Shown here one piece after another: positions 45,316 through 54,912 of a DNA stretch of 64,000 nucleotides. The DNA lies in the NCBI RefSeq assembly GCF_000308515.1, contig NZ_BAFV01000125.1, positions 62,001 to 126,000 of the forward strand, in the 5' to 3' direction. The notes below the pieces were generated by a model. It had not been told where the DNA came from, did no database searches, and worked only from the letters and a program-made list of their open reading frames with translations. Position 1 is the first letter of the stretch; every line of letters begins with the position of its first letter. This stretch comes from Nocardia carnea NBRC 14403 (GTDB lineage: Bacteria > Actinomycetota > Actinomycetes > Mycobacteriales > Mycobacteriaceae). Position numbers and translations under genes: made by a program.

Positions 45316-46212
45316 ATGGGCACGGACCGCATCACCGTGGTGATCATGACCCGCGACCGCCGGGAACAACTGCTCGAAACACTCGCCGAGATGACCACCC
45401 TCCCCGACGCGGCGCCGATCATTCTGGTGGACAACGCGTCCACCGATGGAACAGCCGACGCGGTATCCGCGGCGTTCCCGTCGGTGGAGGTGATCCGGGC
45501 ATGCGAGAACCTGGGCGCACTCGCCCGCAATCTCGCCGTGGAGCGAGTGCGCACCCCGTATGTCGCGTTCTGCGACGACGACACCCAGTGGCAGCCGGGG
45601 GCCCTCACCCGTGCCGCCGATCTGCTCGACCGGTATCCGGGTCTCGGTTCGGTGACCGGGCGCTGCCTGGTCGCCCCCGGCCTGCACGAGGATCCGATCA
45701 CGCCGGAGTTGCGCGACTCCCCGGTGCCCGGCCCCGAGTGGCTGCCGGGCCCGGCGCTGCTCGGCGTGATGGCCGCCCTGTCCGCGTTCCGGGTGAGCGC
45801 GTTCCGCGAGGTCGGCGGGTTCTCCCGGCGGCTGTGGTTCGGTGGCGAAGAAGAACTGCTGGCACTCGACCTGGCAGCACACGGCTGGTGGATGTGCTGG
45901 ATCGAGGACATGGTGATCCACCACGCCCCCTCGGTACTCCGGGATTCGACCGGCCGCCGCGGTCTCGGTATCCGGAACACCCTGTGGACGCTGTGGTTAC
46001 GCCGCCCGGTGCGCAGCGCGGCCCGCCGGACGGCCGCCGTACTGCGCTCCGCACCTGCCGATGCCGCAACGGCCCGCGCCGTGCTGGCGGCACTGCGCGG
46101 AATGCCGTGGGTGGTGCGCGAACGCGAGGTGGTGCCGGCCGAGGTGGAGGCCGGTCTGGTACTGCTGGAGGAATCCCAGGCGCGTTCACCGGCCCGGCGT
46201 TACGTCGGCTGA
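45316..46212 (+). CDS. GT2 glycosyltransferase
   Basis: A 298-aa enzyme closely similar to the preceding GT2: ITVVIMTRDRREQ, LVDNASTDGT, AFCDDDTQWQPGA (the D-x-D site), and a matching WWMCWIEDM region. The pair looks like a tandem duplication with later divergence. ATG 45316 lies just after the previous stop, with GGAAG upstream. Confidence 0.9.
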   Translation: MGTDRITVVIMTRDRREQLLETLAEMTTLPDAAPIILVDNASTDGTADAVSAAFPSVEVIRACENLGALARNLAVERVRTPYVAFCDDDTQWQPGALTRAADLLDRYPGLGSVTGRCLVAPGLHEDPITPELRDSPVPGPEWLPGPALLGVMAALSAFRVSAFREVGGFSRRLWFGGEEELLALDLAAHGWWMCWIEDMVIHHAPSVLRDSTGRRGLGIRNTLWTLWLRRPVRSAARRTAAVLRSAPADAATARAVLAALRGMPWVVREREVVPAEVEAGLVLLEESQARSPARRYVG

Positions 46213-46276
46213 ACCGGGTCTGCCGGAGCTGTTCCGGGCGAAGTGTCGAAGCCCGGGTCCCGGGTATCCGCGCCGC

Positions 46277-47809
46277 ATGAACGCACCAACCGGAATGGCC
46301 GAGTCGTACTGGATGCATTCGACCGGGCCGACCGCGTATCCACGCGTCACCGAGGACCTCGCCACCGATGTCGCCGTGATCGGCGGCGGTATCGCCGGAC
46401 TGTGTTGCGCCTGGGAGATCGCGGGCACCGGCCGGTCGGTCACCGTGCTGGAGGCGGACCGTATCGTCAGCGGCACAACCGGCTACACCACCGCAAAGGT
46501 CAGCGCGCAGCACACTCTGGTGTACGACTCGCTGCGCTCGTCGTTCGACGCCGATACCGCGCATCTGTACGCCCGCTCCCAGCAGGACGCCGTGGAACAT
46601 CTGGTGCGTACGGCCGCCGATCTGGGAATCGACTGCGAACTCGAACGGGCACCGTCCTACACCTATGCCACCGGCGTGGACGAAGTCGCGACCATCCGGG
46701 CCGAGGTCGCGGCGGCGGCAGCGGCCGGGCTGCCGGCATCGCTGGTCACCGAGACCGGACTACCGTTCCCGGTGGCCGCCGCGATCCGGGTGGACGATCA
46801 GGTCCAGTTCCATCCGCGGCGATATCTGCTCGGCCTCGCCGAGCATCTGATCCGGTCCGGGGGAGCGATCTACGAACGGACCCGGGTGGTCGGGTTGGAC
46901 GAGGGCGACCCCTGCCGGCTGACCACCGAGCACGGTGCCACAGTGCGCGCCCGCGACGTAGTGGTCGCGACGCACTACCCGATATTCGACCGGGCACTGC
47001 TTTTCACGCGATTGCAGCCCCGGCGAGAACTGGCGGTCGCCGGTCCGCTGGCCGCCGGCGCCGACCCGAACGGTATGTACATCACACCCGAGGAGAACAC
47101 CCGCTCCGTCCGCACCGCCCCCTACGGTGACGGCCGCAGGCTGCTCATCGTCACCGGCGAACATATGCGGCCCGGCGTGGGATCGACCGCGGCCGCCGTG
47201 GACCGGCTGGCCGGCTGGGCGCGGACACATTTCCCGGTGGACTCCCTGGACTACCACTGGGGCGCACAGGACAACACCACCACTGACGACCTTCCCTATA
47301 TCGGCCGCTTCCATCCCGGAACCCGGCACGTCTATGTGAGCACCGGATTCGGCGGCTGGGGGATGACACACGCGATCATGGGCAGCCGGCTGCTCGCGGC
47401 CGAACTGGCCGGTGAATCACTACCGTGGGCCGCAATCTACGATCCACGCCGCCTGCATCCCCGCGTCGAAACCGGCACACTGCTGAAATCCGGTCTCGAG
47501 GTGGGCCGCCATCTGATCGGCGACCGTCTCGCCCCGAGTACCTTCGTCGATTCCGCCGCCGACCTCGCCCCGGGCAGCGGTGCGGTGATGCGCCGCTCCG
47601 GCCGGCGCAGCGCGGTCTACCGGGACCACGACGGCCGGTTGCACGCCGTATCGGCGGTCTGCACCCATCTCGGCTGCGTGGTCGCGTTCAACGATGCCGA
47701 AACCAGCTGGGACTGCCCGTGCCACGGGTCGCGGTTCGATATCGACGGCAATGTCCTGGAAGGCCCGGCCACCACCGCGCTGGACCCGATCGATCCGGAC
47801 CACGACTGA
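46277..47809 (+). CDS. FAD-dependent oxidoreductase with C-terminal Rieske domain
   Basis: A 510-aa protein of the DAO-type flavoprotein fold: GGGIAG (36-41), TTGYTTAKVS, and STGFGGWGMTHA near residue 360 for FAD. A Rieske [2Fe-2S] domain occupies about 410-510 with C462-x-H464 and C480-x2-H483. It resembles YhfW-like proteins of unknown substrate. It is the last gene of the plus arm after a 64-nt gap and may not belong to glycan synthesis. Confidence 0.88.
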   Translation: MNAPTGMAESYWMHSTGPTAYPRVTEDLATDVAVIGGGIAGLCCAWEIAGTGRSVTVLEADRIVSGTTGYTTAKVSAQHTLVYDSLRSSFDADTAHLYARSQQDAVEHLVRTAADLGIDCELERAPSYTYATGVDEVATIRAEVAAAAAAGLPASLVTETGLPFPVAAAIRVDDQVQFHPRRYLLGLAEHLIRSGGAIYERTRVVGLDEGDPCRLTTEHGATVRARDVVVATHYPIFDRALLFTRLQPRRELAVAGPLAAGADPNGMYITPEENTRSVRTAPYGDGRRLLIVTGEHMRPGVGSTAAAVDRLAGWARTHFPVDSLDYHWGAQDNTTTDDLPYIGRFHPGTRHVYVSTGFGGWGMTHAIMGSRLLAAELAGESLPWAAIYDPRRLHPRVETGTLLKSGLEVGRHLIGDRLAPSTFVDSAADLAPGSGAVMRRSGRRSAVYRDHDGRLHAVSAVCTHLGCVVAFNDAETSWDCPCHGSRFDIDGNVLEGPATTALDPIDPDHD

Positions 47810-47860
47810 TCGGCGCATATCCCGCAGTACAACTCGGCGCGGGAATACCGGCCCCGAACT

Positions 47861-47886
47861 CGCGCCGCGGTGAATACGGCGGCGCG
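47861..47886. terminator. Possible shared hairpin between convergent genes
   Basis: CGCGCCGC and GCGGCGCG (47861-47868 and 47879-47886) form an 8-bp stem between the FAD-Rieske stop and the P450 stop. No T-run is present. Confidence 0.4.
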
Positions 47887-47896
47887 GAAAACAGCC

Positions 47897-49247
47897 TCAA
47901 CGCGGTGGAGCGACGCTCCGTAACCCCGCCGGTTCGATCCCGAACTCCAGCCCGAAATTGTTGAGGGTGGCCGGAAGGGGAGTGCCCGGGGCGAGATCGT
48001 GCGAGCGTAACCGCAATTCCGGTCCGGACAGCAGATGGGCGAGCAGTGAGCTGGTGACGAACAGCACCAGGTTCCGGCCGGGGCATTCGGCCGGACCCGC
48101 ACTGAAAGGCACCAGCTGGGGGTATTGTTCCGCGCGACCGTCGATCCATATCTCCGGTGCGAAGCTGTCGGCGAACGGCAGTAGCTGCCGGTCGCGGTGG
48201 AACGCCGGGGCCAGGATCAACAGCGCCGCGCCGGGTTCGAGCGCGAACTGTTCGGAACCCGTGCGCCACCTGGTCCACTCGGTGGTATCGCGCAGGATCA
48301 CCGGGGTGGTGGGCCACAATCGGATCGATTCCAGGACACACGCCCGCAGATACGGCCGCAGCCGCGCATGCTCCGGCTCTTCGGCATCGGCCCGGGCCCG
48401 GGCGTACTGGTCGGGATGCTCGGTGAGCAAGGCCAGCGCCCGCGACAGCGCGATTCCCGCCGCATCGAAGGCGAACAGCCACTGCGGCATCTGGCCCACC
48501 GGATCGATCGCACCGCCCGCAGGGATATCGGCCAGTGCGCCGGCCAGGCTGCCGCGCTCGGGGCGCTCGGCGTAGTCGTACAGCCGGGCCAGGAATCGAT
48601 CCCGCCGTTTCCGCAACGGTGGCGCCGCGAACGACCAGTTCGCCGCCCCACAGCTCATCGGTGATCGCATCGTCGGTGCGGGCCCGTTCACCCAGCACCA
48701 CCCGGCGCACCAGCCGCCACCACGCGGCCGTGAAATCCGCTGCGTCCATGACGCCGCGCCGACCGGCCTGTCCGAGCAGGTCATGGGCTTCGTCGGCCAC
48801 CTTCGCCGCGAACGGTTCTGCCAGCTGGTGCAGCGGTACGCCGGTATCGAGAGCCGCCTCGTTCACGGCCCGTCGCCGTTCACGGATGGGCCCCCGCGAT
48901 ACCAGCACGCCGTGCGGCTGGAACTGTTCGAGCGCAGCCCGTTTCTCCCGGTTCGCCGGATCGAACGGGGCGGGCGCGCCCGCCAGCACCCGGCCGACAT
49001 CGTCGGGGTCGAGTATCACGATCACCCGGCGCCCGGGCACGACCAGTTCCACCGGCCCCCGGCCGAACTCCGCGCGCAACTTCTCCCACCGCCGCGCCGC
49101 GCGCTCGTCGGCCTGGATCCGTTCCAGCATTCCCAGCACGGGCCGGCGCCGCGCGATCACGCCGGAGCTGATTGCAGGGAAACCGAGGTCCACCAACGTG
49201 GCTGCCGCTCGGAGCCCGGTCAATCGGTGCGCATGCACATCGGCCAT
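47897..49247 (-). pseudogene. Cytochrome P450, frameshifted
   Basis: A P450 split between two frames. The N-terminal part (from ATG 49247, MADVHAHRL) reads well through DDAITDELWG, then derails. The rest resumes in another frame at AANWSFAAPPLRKRRDRFLARL and runs to 47897, with an I-helix-like FAFDAAGIAL, ESIRLWP (E-x-x-R) and FSAGPAECPGRN carrying the haem Cys. One extra base in the GGGG run at 48646-48649 (CCCC on plus) explains the break: removing one G restores a single protein of about 449 aa. It could be a true mutation or a sequencing error. Confidence 0.85.
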
Positions 49248-49330
49248 TCCCTCTCCTTCTGTTGCCGTCGCCGCCTTGCCGATTGTGGACCTGTCGGCTT
49301 GCGAACTTGCGAGCCTGCAGATCAGCCGGA

Positions 49331-49360
49331 CCTGCCTGCCTGCCTGCCTGCCTGCCTGCC
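49331..49360. repeat. Tetranucleotide tract (CCTG)7
   Basis: Seven perfect CCTG units plus CC, located 84-113 nt upstream of the broken P450's start. Such tracts slip easily and can alter promoter spacing. It is not in a coding frame. Confidence 0.9.
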
Positions 49361-49468
49361 GGTCCGGGGCGCGTACCCGGACCGCCCCCGCCGAAACAAT
49401 GACGGTTTCGAGTGGCGCCGTTCCGGTCCGCCGTCCGGCGTGGCTGCTCTACAGAATCGCCCCCCGCT

Positions 49469-50308
49469 CTACAAGATCGGCCGACCGCCGGTCACGGCAA
49501 TCCGCGCGCCGGAAACGTAGCTGCCGTCGTCGGAGGCGAGCATCACGTAGACGGGCGCCAGTTCGGCGGGCCGGCCGGCGCGACCGAGCGGTGTGTCGTC
49601 GCCGAACGCGCTGACCTTCTCGTTGGGCATGGTCGACGGGATCAACGGTGTCCAGATCGGCCCGGGCGCGACACTGTTGACCCGGATCCCCTTGTCGCCG
49701 AGCAGCTGCGCCAGGCTGGCGGAGAAGTTGGCGATCGCGGCCTTGGTGGCGGCGTACGGCGCCAATGTGGGGGAGGGGGTATCGGAGTTCACCGAGGAAC
49801 TGCCGATGATCGACCCGCCGGCGGGCATATGCGGCAGGACGGCCTTCACCAGGTGGAAGTAGGCGTGGATGTTCACTTTGAACGTGTAATCGAACTCCTC
49901 GTCGCTGATCTCCTCGAGGGTGGTGTGCGTCATCTGGTAGGCCGCGTTGCTGACCAGGATGTCGATCCGGCCGAAGGCCTCCACCGCGCGGTCCATCACC
50001 GCCCGGCAGTGCGCCGGATCGGACAGATCGCCGGGCACCAGTACCGCCCGGCGCCCCGCCTCTTCGATCAGCGCGCCCACTTCGGCGGCGTCGTCGTGCT
50101 CGTCGAGGTAGGAGATCAGGACATCGGCGCCCTCGCGGGCGAAGGCTATGGCCACGGCCCGCCCGATCCCACTGTCGCCGCCGGTGATGACGGCCGTTTT
50201 ACCGGTCAGCTTCCCGCTGCCCCGGTAACTCAGTTCGCCGCAATCCGGGATCGGTGTCATCCGCGACTGGACACCGGGCACCTCTTGCTGCTGTTCCTGG
50301 AACCCCAT
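49469..50308 (-). CDS. SDR-family oxidoreductase, general-stress type
   Basis: A 279-aa short-chain dehydrogenase with TGGDSGIG (42-49), Y185-x3-K189, NAAY and VNSVAPGPIWTPLIP. The N-terminal segment with GFQEQQQEVPG and MTPIPDCGE is that of the YhdF/YdaD-like general-stress SDR group. ATG 50308 follows AAGGAG. In-frame upstream ATG 50368 lacks a site. Substrate unknown. Confidence 0.88.
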   Translation of the reverse strand: MGFQEQQQEVPGVQSRMTPIPDCGELSYRGSGKLTGKTAVITGGDSGIGRAVAIAFAREGADVLISYLDEHDDAAEVGALIEEAGRRAVLVPGDLSDPAHCRAVMDRAVEAFGRIDILVSNAAYQMTHTTLEEISDEEFDYTFKVNIHAYFHLVKAVLPHMPAGGSIIGSSSVNSDTPSPTLAPYAATKAAIANFSASLAQLLGDKGIRVNSVAPGPIWTPLIPSTMPNEKVSAFGDDTPLGRAGRPAELAPVYVMLASDDGSYVSGARIAVTGGRPIL

Positions 50309-50541
50309 TGCTGTGCTCCTTCCGTGGCGAACGAGGACCGCCGTATCGATGCCGTACCGGTCGAGCACGGGATTGCCGCCGCGCCGCGTTCGAAACCGGT
50401 CCGCGTGATCCGGCAGTCAACGCGGTGTGCGGTTGCGTGGTCGCCGGCCGGGCCGGGTGTTTGGGTGCGCCCCGATCGGGAAGCGCGTCACTCGAGGAAC
50501 GGCCCACCCGGCCGTCGATCACGCGTGAGCAGGAGGATGTG

Positions 50542-51648
50542 GTGACAGAAACTTCGGGTCCCGGCACTGTGGTCATCGGCGTGGTCGCGGATCCGGACCT
50601 CCCCGCGCGCCTCGCCCGCGATCTGGCGCACTCCCTGCCCGCGGCGCTGGCCCGGGAGGACGACCGAACCGAGTGGCGGGTGGAGGTTCTCGACGACCCT
50701 TTCGAGGCGATGTATCCGGATATCGAATACGTCATCGACAAGGCCGCGCGCCATGTCCGCAACACCTCCTGGGATCTCGCCCTGTGCCTGACCGATCTGC
50801 CGATGCGCAGTGACGGCCGCGTCGTGCTGGCGTCGCTGGACCTGCAGCACCGGGTCGCCCTCATACCGCTACCGGCGCTCGGTGGCCTCCGCTTGCGGTA
50901 CCGGCTGCGGGAACTGGCGGCCGGAATCGTCGGGGCATTACGCGCCGGAGCCGGAACGTCCGCGCACCCCGGTCAGGAGGCCGCCACCCGGGCACCTTTC
51001 CGGAGCGTCCGGATCGTCGACGACGGTGCCGGCGCGATCCTCGTGGAGCGGGGCGGCGCGGCCCGTTTCGCCGGTCTGCTCGCCGGTATGGTGCGCGCGA
51101 ACCGGCCCTGGCGGCTGTTCGTCGGACTGTCCTCGGCCCTGGCCGGATCATTGGCCGGTACCGCCTTCGGCGTGCTCTATTCGAGTATCTGGCAGTTGGC
51201 GACCGCGCTGGGCGGGTTCCGGCTCACCGGAGTGGTCCTCGTGGCGGTCACCGCGCTCGCGGTGTGGATCGTGGTGGGCCACAGTCTGTGGGAACGGCAG
51301 ACTTTCCGGGACTCGATCCGGGTAGGCGATATCCGGCTCCGCAATACGGGAACAGCGGTCACGGTCGCCCTCGGCGCGGTGGTGTTCTACTCGGTACTCT
51401 TCCTGTTCACCTGCGCCGCAGTAGCTCTCATCATCCCGCCGTCCTACCTGGAGACCGTGCTCGGTGGCCCGGTCGGCCTGCGCGACTACCTCACCATTGC
51501 CGCGATGGCGAGCGCCCTGGGCACCGTGGCCGGTGCGGTCGGGTCGGGATTGGAGGACGATCTCACCGTCCGAAAGGCCACCTACGGCTACCGTGACCGG
51601 GAACGCCGCAGCTGGGTCGATCGGCAGCGTGATCAGGAAGAGCCGTGA
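50542..51648 (+). CDS. Membrane protein of unknown function with soluble N-terminal half
   Basis: A 368-aa protein. GTG 50542 follows AGGAGG (50531-50536) with 5 nt spacing. Residues 1-175 are soluble, with VVIGVVADPDLPARL and DLALCLTDLPM. Hydrophobic segments follow at about 194-213, 222-247, 270-296 and 311-335, and then a charged tail. It matches a conserved actinobacterial family sometimes labelled as a hypothetical dehydrogenase without evidence. Confidence 0.75.
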   Translation: MTETSGPGTVVIGVVADPDLPARLARDLAHSLPAALAREDDRTEWRVEVLDDPFEAMYPDIEYVIDKAARHVRNTSWDLALCLTDLPMRSDGRVVLASLDLQHRVALIPLPALGGLRLRYRLRELAAGIVGALRAGAGTSAHPGQEAATRAPFRSVRIVDDGAGAILVERGGAARFAGLLAGMVRANRPWRLFVGLSSALAGSLAGTAFGVLYSSIWQLATALGGFRLTGVVLVAVTALAVWIVVGHSLWERQTFRDSIRVGDIRLRNTGTAVTVALGAVVFYSVLFLFTCAAVALIIPPSYLETVLGGPVGLRDYLTIAAMASALGTVAGAVGSGLEDDLTVRKATYGYRDRERRSWVDRQRDQEEP

Positions 51649-51685
51649 ACCGGCGGCGCGCCATCGTCTGCTGGGCGCCGCCGGT
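51649..51685. terminator. Bidirectional hairpin terminator
   Basis: An 11-bp perfect stem (ACCGGCGGCGC / GCGCCGCCGGT) begins 1 nt after the membrane-protein stop and ends 27 nt before the end of the convergent ThDP-enzyme gene. Confidence 0.65.
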
Positions 51686-51712
51686 ACGCGCGGGCCGGGG
51701 CAGCCGCGCGGC

Positions 51713-53494
51713 TCAGATCCGGAGCTCCTGGGCTTTGGTCTTGGCGCCCTGCACCATGAGATGGAAGGCGTCCGGATCGCCGCGCAGTAGGGATTTGCCC
51801 AGATCCTTGATCTGTTCGTAGGAGGCGTGCGGCGGAATCGGTGGGACATCCGGGTCGCAGCGGACATCGAGCACTGTGGGACTGGGGGTGGCCAGCGCCC
51901 GGTCCCACATATCCCCGATATCGTCGGGATGGTCGATGGCGATCCCCTCCAGGCCCATCTCGTGTGCCAGATCGGCATAGGGCACATCGGGAAGGTTCTG
52001 CGATTCCTCGAATTTCGGCGCACCGCCCATGGCGCGCAGTTCCCAGGTGACCTGGTTCAGATCATTGTTGTGGAATACGCAGACGATCAGCCGGCGATCT
52101 TCCCAGAGGTGCTGGTAGCGCGCGATGGTCATGAGTTCACCGAGCCCGTTCATCTGCATGGCGCCGTCGCCGACCAGCGCGATCACCGGCCGGTCGGGAT
52201 GGGCGAATTTCGCGCCGATCGCATACGGCACACCGGGCCCCATGGTGGCCAGCGTGCCCGACAGCGAACCACGCATCTCGCCGCGGAAGCGCAGACAGCG
52301 CGCGTACCAGTTGGTGGAGGATCCGGAATCGGCGGTGACGACGGCGTTCTCGGGGATCCGCTCGGACAGTTCGGTGACCACCCGCATCGGGTTGAGAGGT
52401 TTCGCCTCGACCGCCGCCTGCTGGGCGATCGTTTCCCACCAGCGCGCGACATTCTTCTCGACGGTGTCCCGCCACGAACGGTCCGTCTTGCGTTCGAGCA
52501 AGGGAATCAATTGCCGCAGAGTGGCCTTCGCATCACCCACCAGATTCACCTCGGTGGGGTAACGCATCCCGATGAGCGCGCCGTCGATATCGATCTGCAC
52601 CGCACGGGCCTGATCGAAATCCGGCAGGAACTGGCTGTAGGGGAAATTGGACCCCACGATGAGCAGGGTGTCGCAATCGCGCATCAGCTCGTAGCTGGGC
52701 CGGGTGCCGAGCAGTCCGATGGATCCGGTGACGAACGGCAGCTCGTCGGACAGCACATCCTTGCCCAGCAACGCCTTGGCGATCCCCGCGCCGGTGATCT
52801 CGGCGACCTCGAGCACCTCCGCGGCAGCGCCACGCGCCCCCTGCCCGATGAGCATCGCGACCCGCGAGCCCCGGGCGAGAACTTCGGCCGCGCGTTCGAT
52901 CTCCGCCGCCGGCGGAGTGAGGGTGGTGTGCTGGCTGCTGGGCGGGCTCGACGGCACCTGCTTGAACGCGTGCTCCGGCGGCTCGTAAGGCTCTTCCTGC
53001 AGGTCCGCGGGCAGAATCAGCACAGTCGGTGCGCGCCGCGCCATCGAAGTACGGAAGGCGCGATCCAGCGCGTTCGGCAGCTGGCTCGCGACATTGACCT
53101 CGACGAGATAGTCCGACGCGACATCCTTGAACAGAGATTGCAGATCGACTTCCTGCTGGTAGCTACCACCCATCGCGCTGCGTGCCGTCTGGCCGACGAT
53201 CGCCACCACCGGGACATGATCGAGTTTGGCGTCGTAGAGGCCGTTGAGGAGGTGGATGGCGCCGGGCCCCGAGGTCGCGGTGCATACTCCGACTTCCCCG
53301 CTGAACTTGGCGAAACCGGTCGCCTGGAATGCCGACATCTCTTCATGGCGCGCCTGCACGAACCGGGGCCGGTTGTCGGCCCGGCCGAAGGCGGCCACGA
53401 GACCGTTGATCCCGTCGCCGGGGTATCCGAAGACCTGCTCGACACCCCATTCGCGGAGACGTTGCAGTACGTAATCGCCCACCTGCAGCGACAT
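51713..53494 (-). CDS. Pyruvate-oxidase-like ThDP-dependent enzyme
   Basis: A 593-aa enzyme of the acetolactate synthase/pyruvate oxidase fold. The N-terminal Pyr domain has FGYPGDGINGL, with catalytic E51 in ARHEEMSAF. The central domain has TLLIVGSNFPYSQF. The C-terminal PP domain binds ThDP and metal through GDGAMQMN (about 439) and HNNDLNQVTWE. It may convert pyruvate to acetate or acetyl-phosphate. Acetolactate synthesis is less likely without a small subunit nearby. Single gene. Confidence 0.85.
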   Translation of the reverse strand: MSLQVGDYVLQRLREWGVEQVFGYPGDGINGLVAAFGRADNRPRFVQARHEEMSAFQATGFAKFSGEVGVCTATSGPGAIHLLNGLYDAKLDHVPVVAIVGQTARSAMGGSYQQEVDLQSLFKDVASDYLVEVNVASQLPNALDRAFRTSMARRAPTVLILPADLQEEPYEPPEHAFKQVPSSPPSSQHTTLTPPAAEIERAAEVLARGSRVAMLIGQGARGAAAEVLEVAEITGAGIAKALLGKDVLSDELPFVTGSIGLLGTRPSYELMRDCDTLLIVGSNFPYSQFLPDFDQARAVQIDIDGALIGMRYPTEVNLVGDAKATLRQLIPLLERKTDRSWRDTVEKNVARWWETIAQQAAVEAKPLNPMRVVTELSERIPENAVVTADSGSSTNWYARCLRFRGEMRGSLSGTLATMGPGVPYAIGAKFAHPDRPVIALVGDGAMQMNGLGELMTIARYQHLWEDRRLIVCVFHNNDLNQVTWELRAMGGAPKFEESQNLPDVPYADLAHEMGLEGIAIDHPDDIGDMWDRALATPSPTVLDVRCDPDVPPIPPHASYEQIKDLGKSLLRGDPDAFHLMVQGAKTKAQELRI

Positions 53495-53728
53495 GAGTCC
53501 TCCTGGTTCTGTGGATGGCGCGGCGTCGCGGGCGGCCTACCCGCTCGGCGCCGGTTCAACCACGAGGGGTGCGGGCCGGCTCCGGCCGGGCGGGCGGACG
53601 GCGAGGCGCGGTGGCCGAACGCCGAAGCCCCGAATGTTCGTCCCTACCACGGTGTACGTATTCCGGACGACACCCTGAGCTCGCTGCAGTGGGCGCGACC
53701 TGCACCGGACAGCGACTATCTGTCTCCG

Positions 53729-54183
53729 GTGAAGAACCTGCACGGGCCCAACCCCGTATCTCCGGTGCCGCCGATCGCGCCGCCGCCCGGCGTGCTGCGG
53801 TTCGGGGATGTCCGCGTGGGCGTGCCGGAGTGGTTACCGAGGGAACAGGCGATCCAGCTCGACGACGGTGCCGCGGTCACCGGAGCCCAGCTGGCCACAT
53901 TCCTGGACTCGATCGGTATGGAACGCACCCGGTCGGACCGGGTAGCCGGTCAGACCCTCGGCGCGGCAGCGCTCGGGGCCGCGGCCGGTGCGGCGGTGGC
54001 CGCGCCGTTCGCGCTCGTCGGTGCCGGTGTCGGCGGGGTGATCGGACTGACTGTGGGCTGCCGTTCGCGCCGATCGGGCTCGGCGCGGCACCGCTGGGTG
54101 CGGCCTACGGCGCGGCGCTCATGGCCGCCCCGCTCGCGGCGGTCGGGGCGGGAACCGGTGCCGGTATCGGTGCCGCACATGCC
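53729..54183 (+). pseudogene. Small Gly/Ala-rich protein, apparently frameshifted
   Basis: Frame 2 encodes VKNLHGPNPVSPV...FGDVRVGVPEW, then VTGAQLATFLDSIG and a Gly/Ala-rich helical stretch up to GVGGVIGLTVG (near 54060). The expected continuation, LPFAPIGLGAAPLGAAYGAA up to GIGAAHAL, is in frame 1. One missing G in the GGG run near 54055 explains it. Similar Gly/Ala-rich proteins occur in Nocardia as I recall. The start is doubtful: GTG 53729 is the only in-frame candidate, and coding-like sequence extends upstream. Confidence 0.5.
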
Positions 54184-54278
54184 CTGAGTGCGCCGCCGCG
54201 GGCCCTCGGTCCGGCGCCGGCCGAGGGGCAGTGCTCGCGAGCTGATACCGGCCCCCCGGGGCCACTCCGGGCCGGGGG

Positions 54279-54608
54279 TCAGGCCGAATGCGGCAGGCTG
54301 GTGAGCGCCCGGACCGCGTCGGCCAGCGGGATCATCCGTTCGGACTGTTCGGCCAGCAGACCCATTTCGATGTACTGGCGGATCAGGATGGACGGGGTCA
54401 CCCCGTGTTCGGCGGCCTTACGCCGGACCCGGTCGCGCATCTCCGGTGTCCATTTGAACGAGGTGGCGACCATGCCCTGTTCGATCCGGTCCGCGGCCGG
54501 CGGTAGCGGAGGCAGGGGAGCGGTGTCGTCGTAGGTGAGTGTGTTCAGGAAGTCCTCGGCCGCCTCGGGAGTCCGGGGGTAGCCGGGGTCGGGTTCGTTA
54601 TCGATCAT
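54279..54608 (-). CDS. Ribbon-helix-helix antitoxin-like protein
   Basis: A 109-aa protein. The C-terminal half has SFKWTPEMRDRVRRKAAEHG and ILIRQYIEMG, a ribbon-helix-helix DNA-binding pattern. The N-terminal half is acidic and Pro-rich. It overlaps the upstream gene by 11 nt, the toxin-first order seen in BrnTA modules. It should neutralise that protein and bind the palindrome at 54913-54928. Confidence 0.7.
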   Translation of the reverse strand: MIDNEPDPGYPRTPEAAEDFLNTLTYDDTAPLPPLPPAADRIEQGMVATSFKWTPEMRDRVRRKAAEHGVTPSILIRQYIEMGLLAEQSERMIPLADAVRALTSLPHSA

Positions 54609-54900
54609 CTCGGGTCGCCTCCCATGCGGTGTATTCGGCGAGCTGGTGGGGCCGCATCGGGCTCGCCAGCAGGATCTGCCAGCGGGTATCGGCGCGGAGC
54701 CACCGCAGCAGCACGATCAGGGTGCGGCCGTCGTCGGTACGACCCCAGACGGTCGCGGTGGGTAGTCCCTCGCGGCTCGTCGCCGCCCGGGGCCACCGCC
54801 GCGGCGAATACAGCACCTCCAATACTTCCCAGGGCTCGATTCCGCTGCGGTGGAGCAGGTCGTACGCTCCGGCCCACCATTCGTATTGCCCGTGATCCAC
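54598..54900 (-). CDS. BrnT-like toxin candidate
   Basis: About 100 aa, with YEWWAGAYDLLHRSGIEPWE, VLEVLYSPRRW and GRTLIVLLRWLRADTRWQI, giving the beta-sheet-plus-helix layout of small ribonuclease toxins such as BrnT. Identity is by pattern only. No ribosome site precedes the candidate starts (GTG 54900, TTG 54906), and a TATTAT -10 sits 6-11 nt before TTG, so a leaderless mRNA is plausible. Confidence 0.6.
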   Translation of the reverse strand: MDHGQYEWWAGAYDLLHRSGIEPWEVLEVLYSPRRWPRAATSREGLPTATVWGRTDDGRTLIVLLRWLRADTRWQILLASPMRPHQLAEYTAWEATRDDR

Positions 54901-54912
54901 GGACAATCACGA

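Noticed and set aside
49331-49360. CRISPR-like periodicity
   Set aside because: It is a simple CCTG microsatellite with no spacers; no CRISPR array was seen anywhere in the window.
51827-53500. Plus-strand frame running through the ThDP enzyme region
   Set aside because: Shadow of 51713-53494; only its far 3' end (after about 53729) shows independent protein-like sequence.
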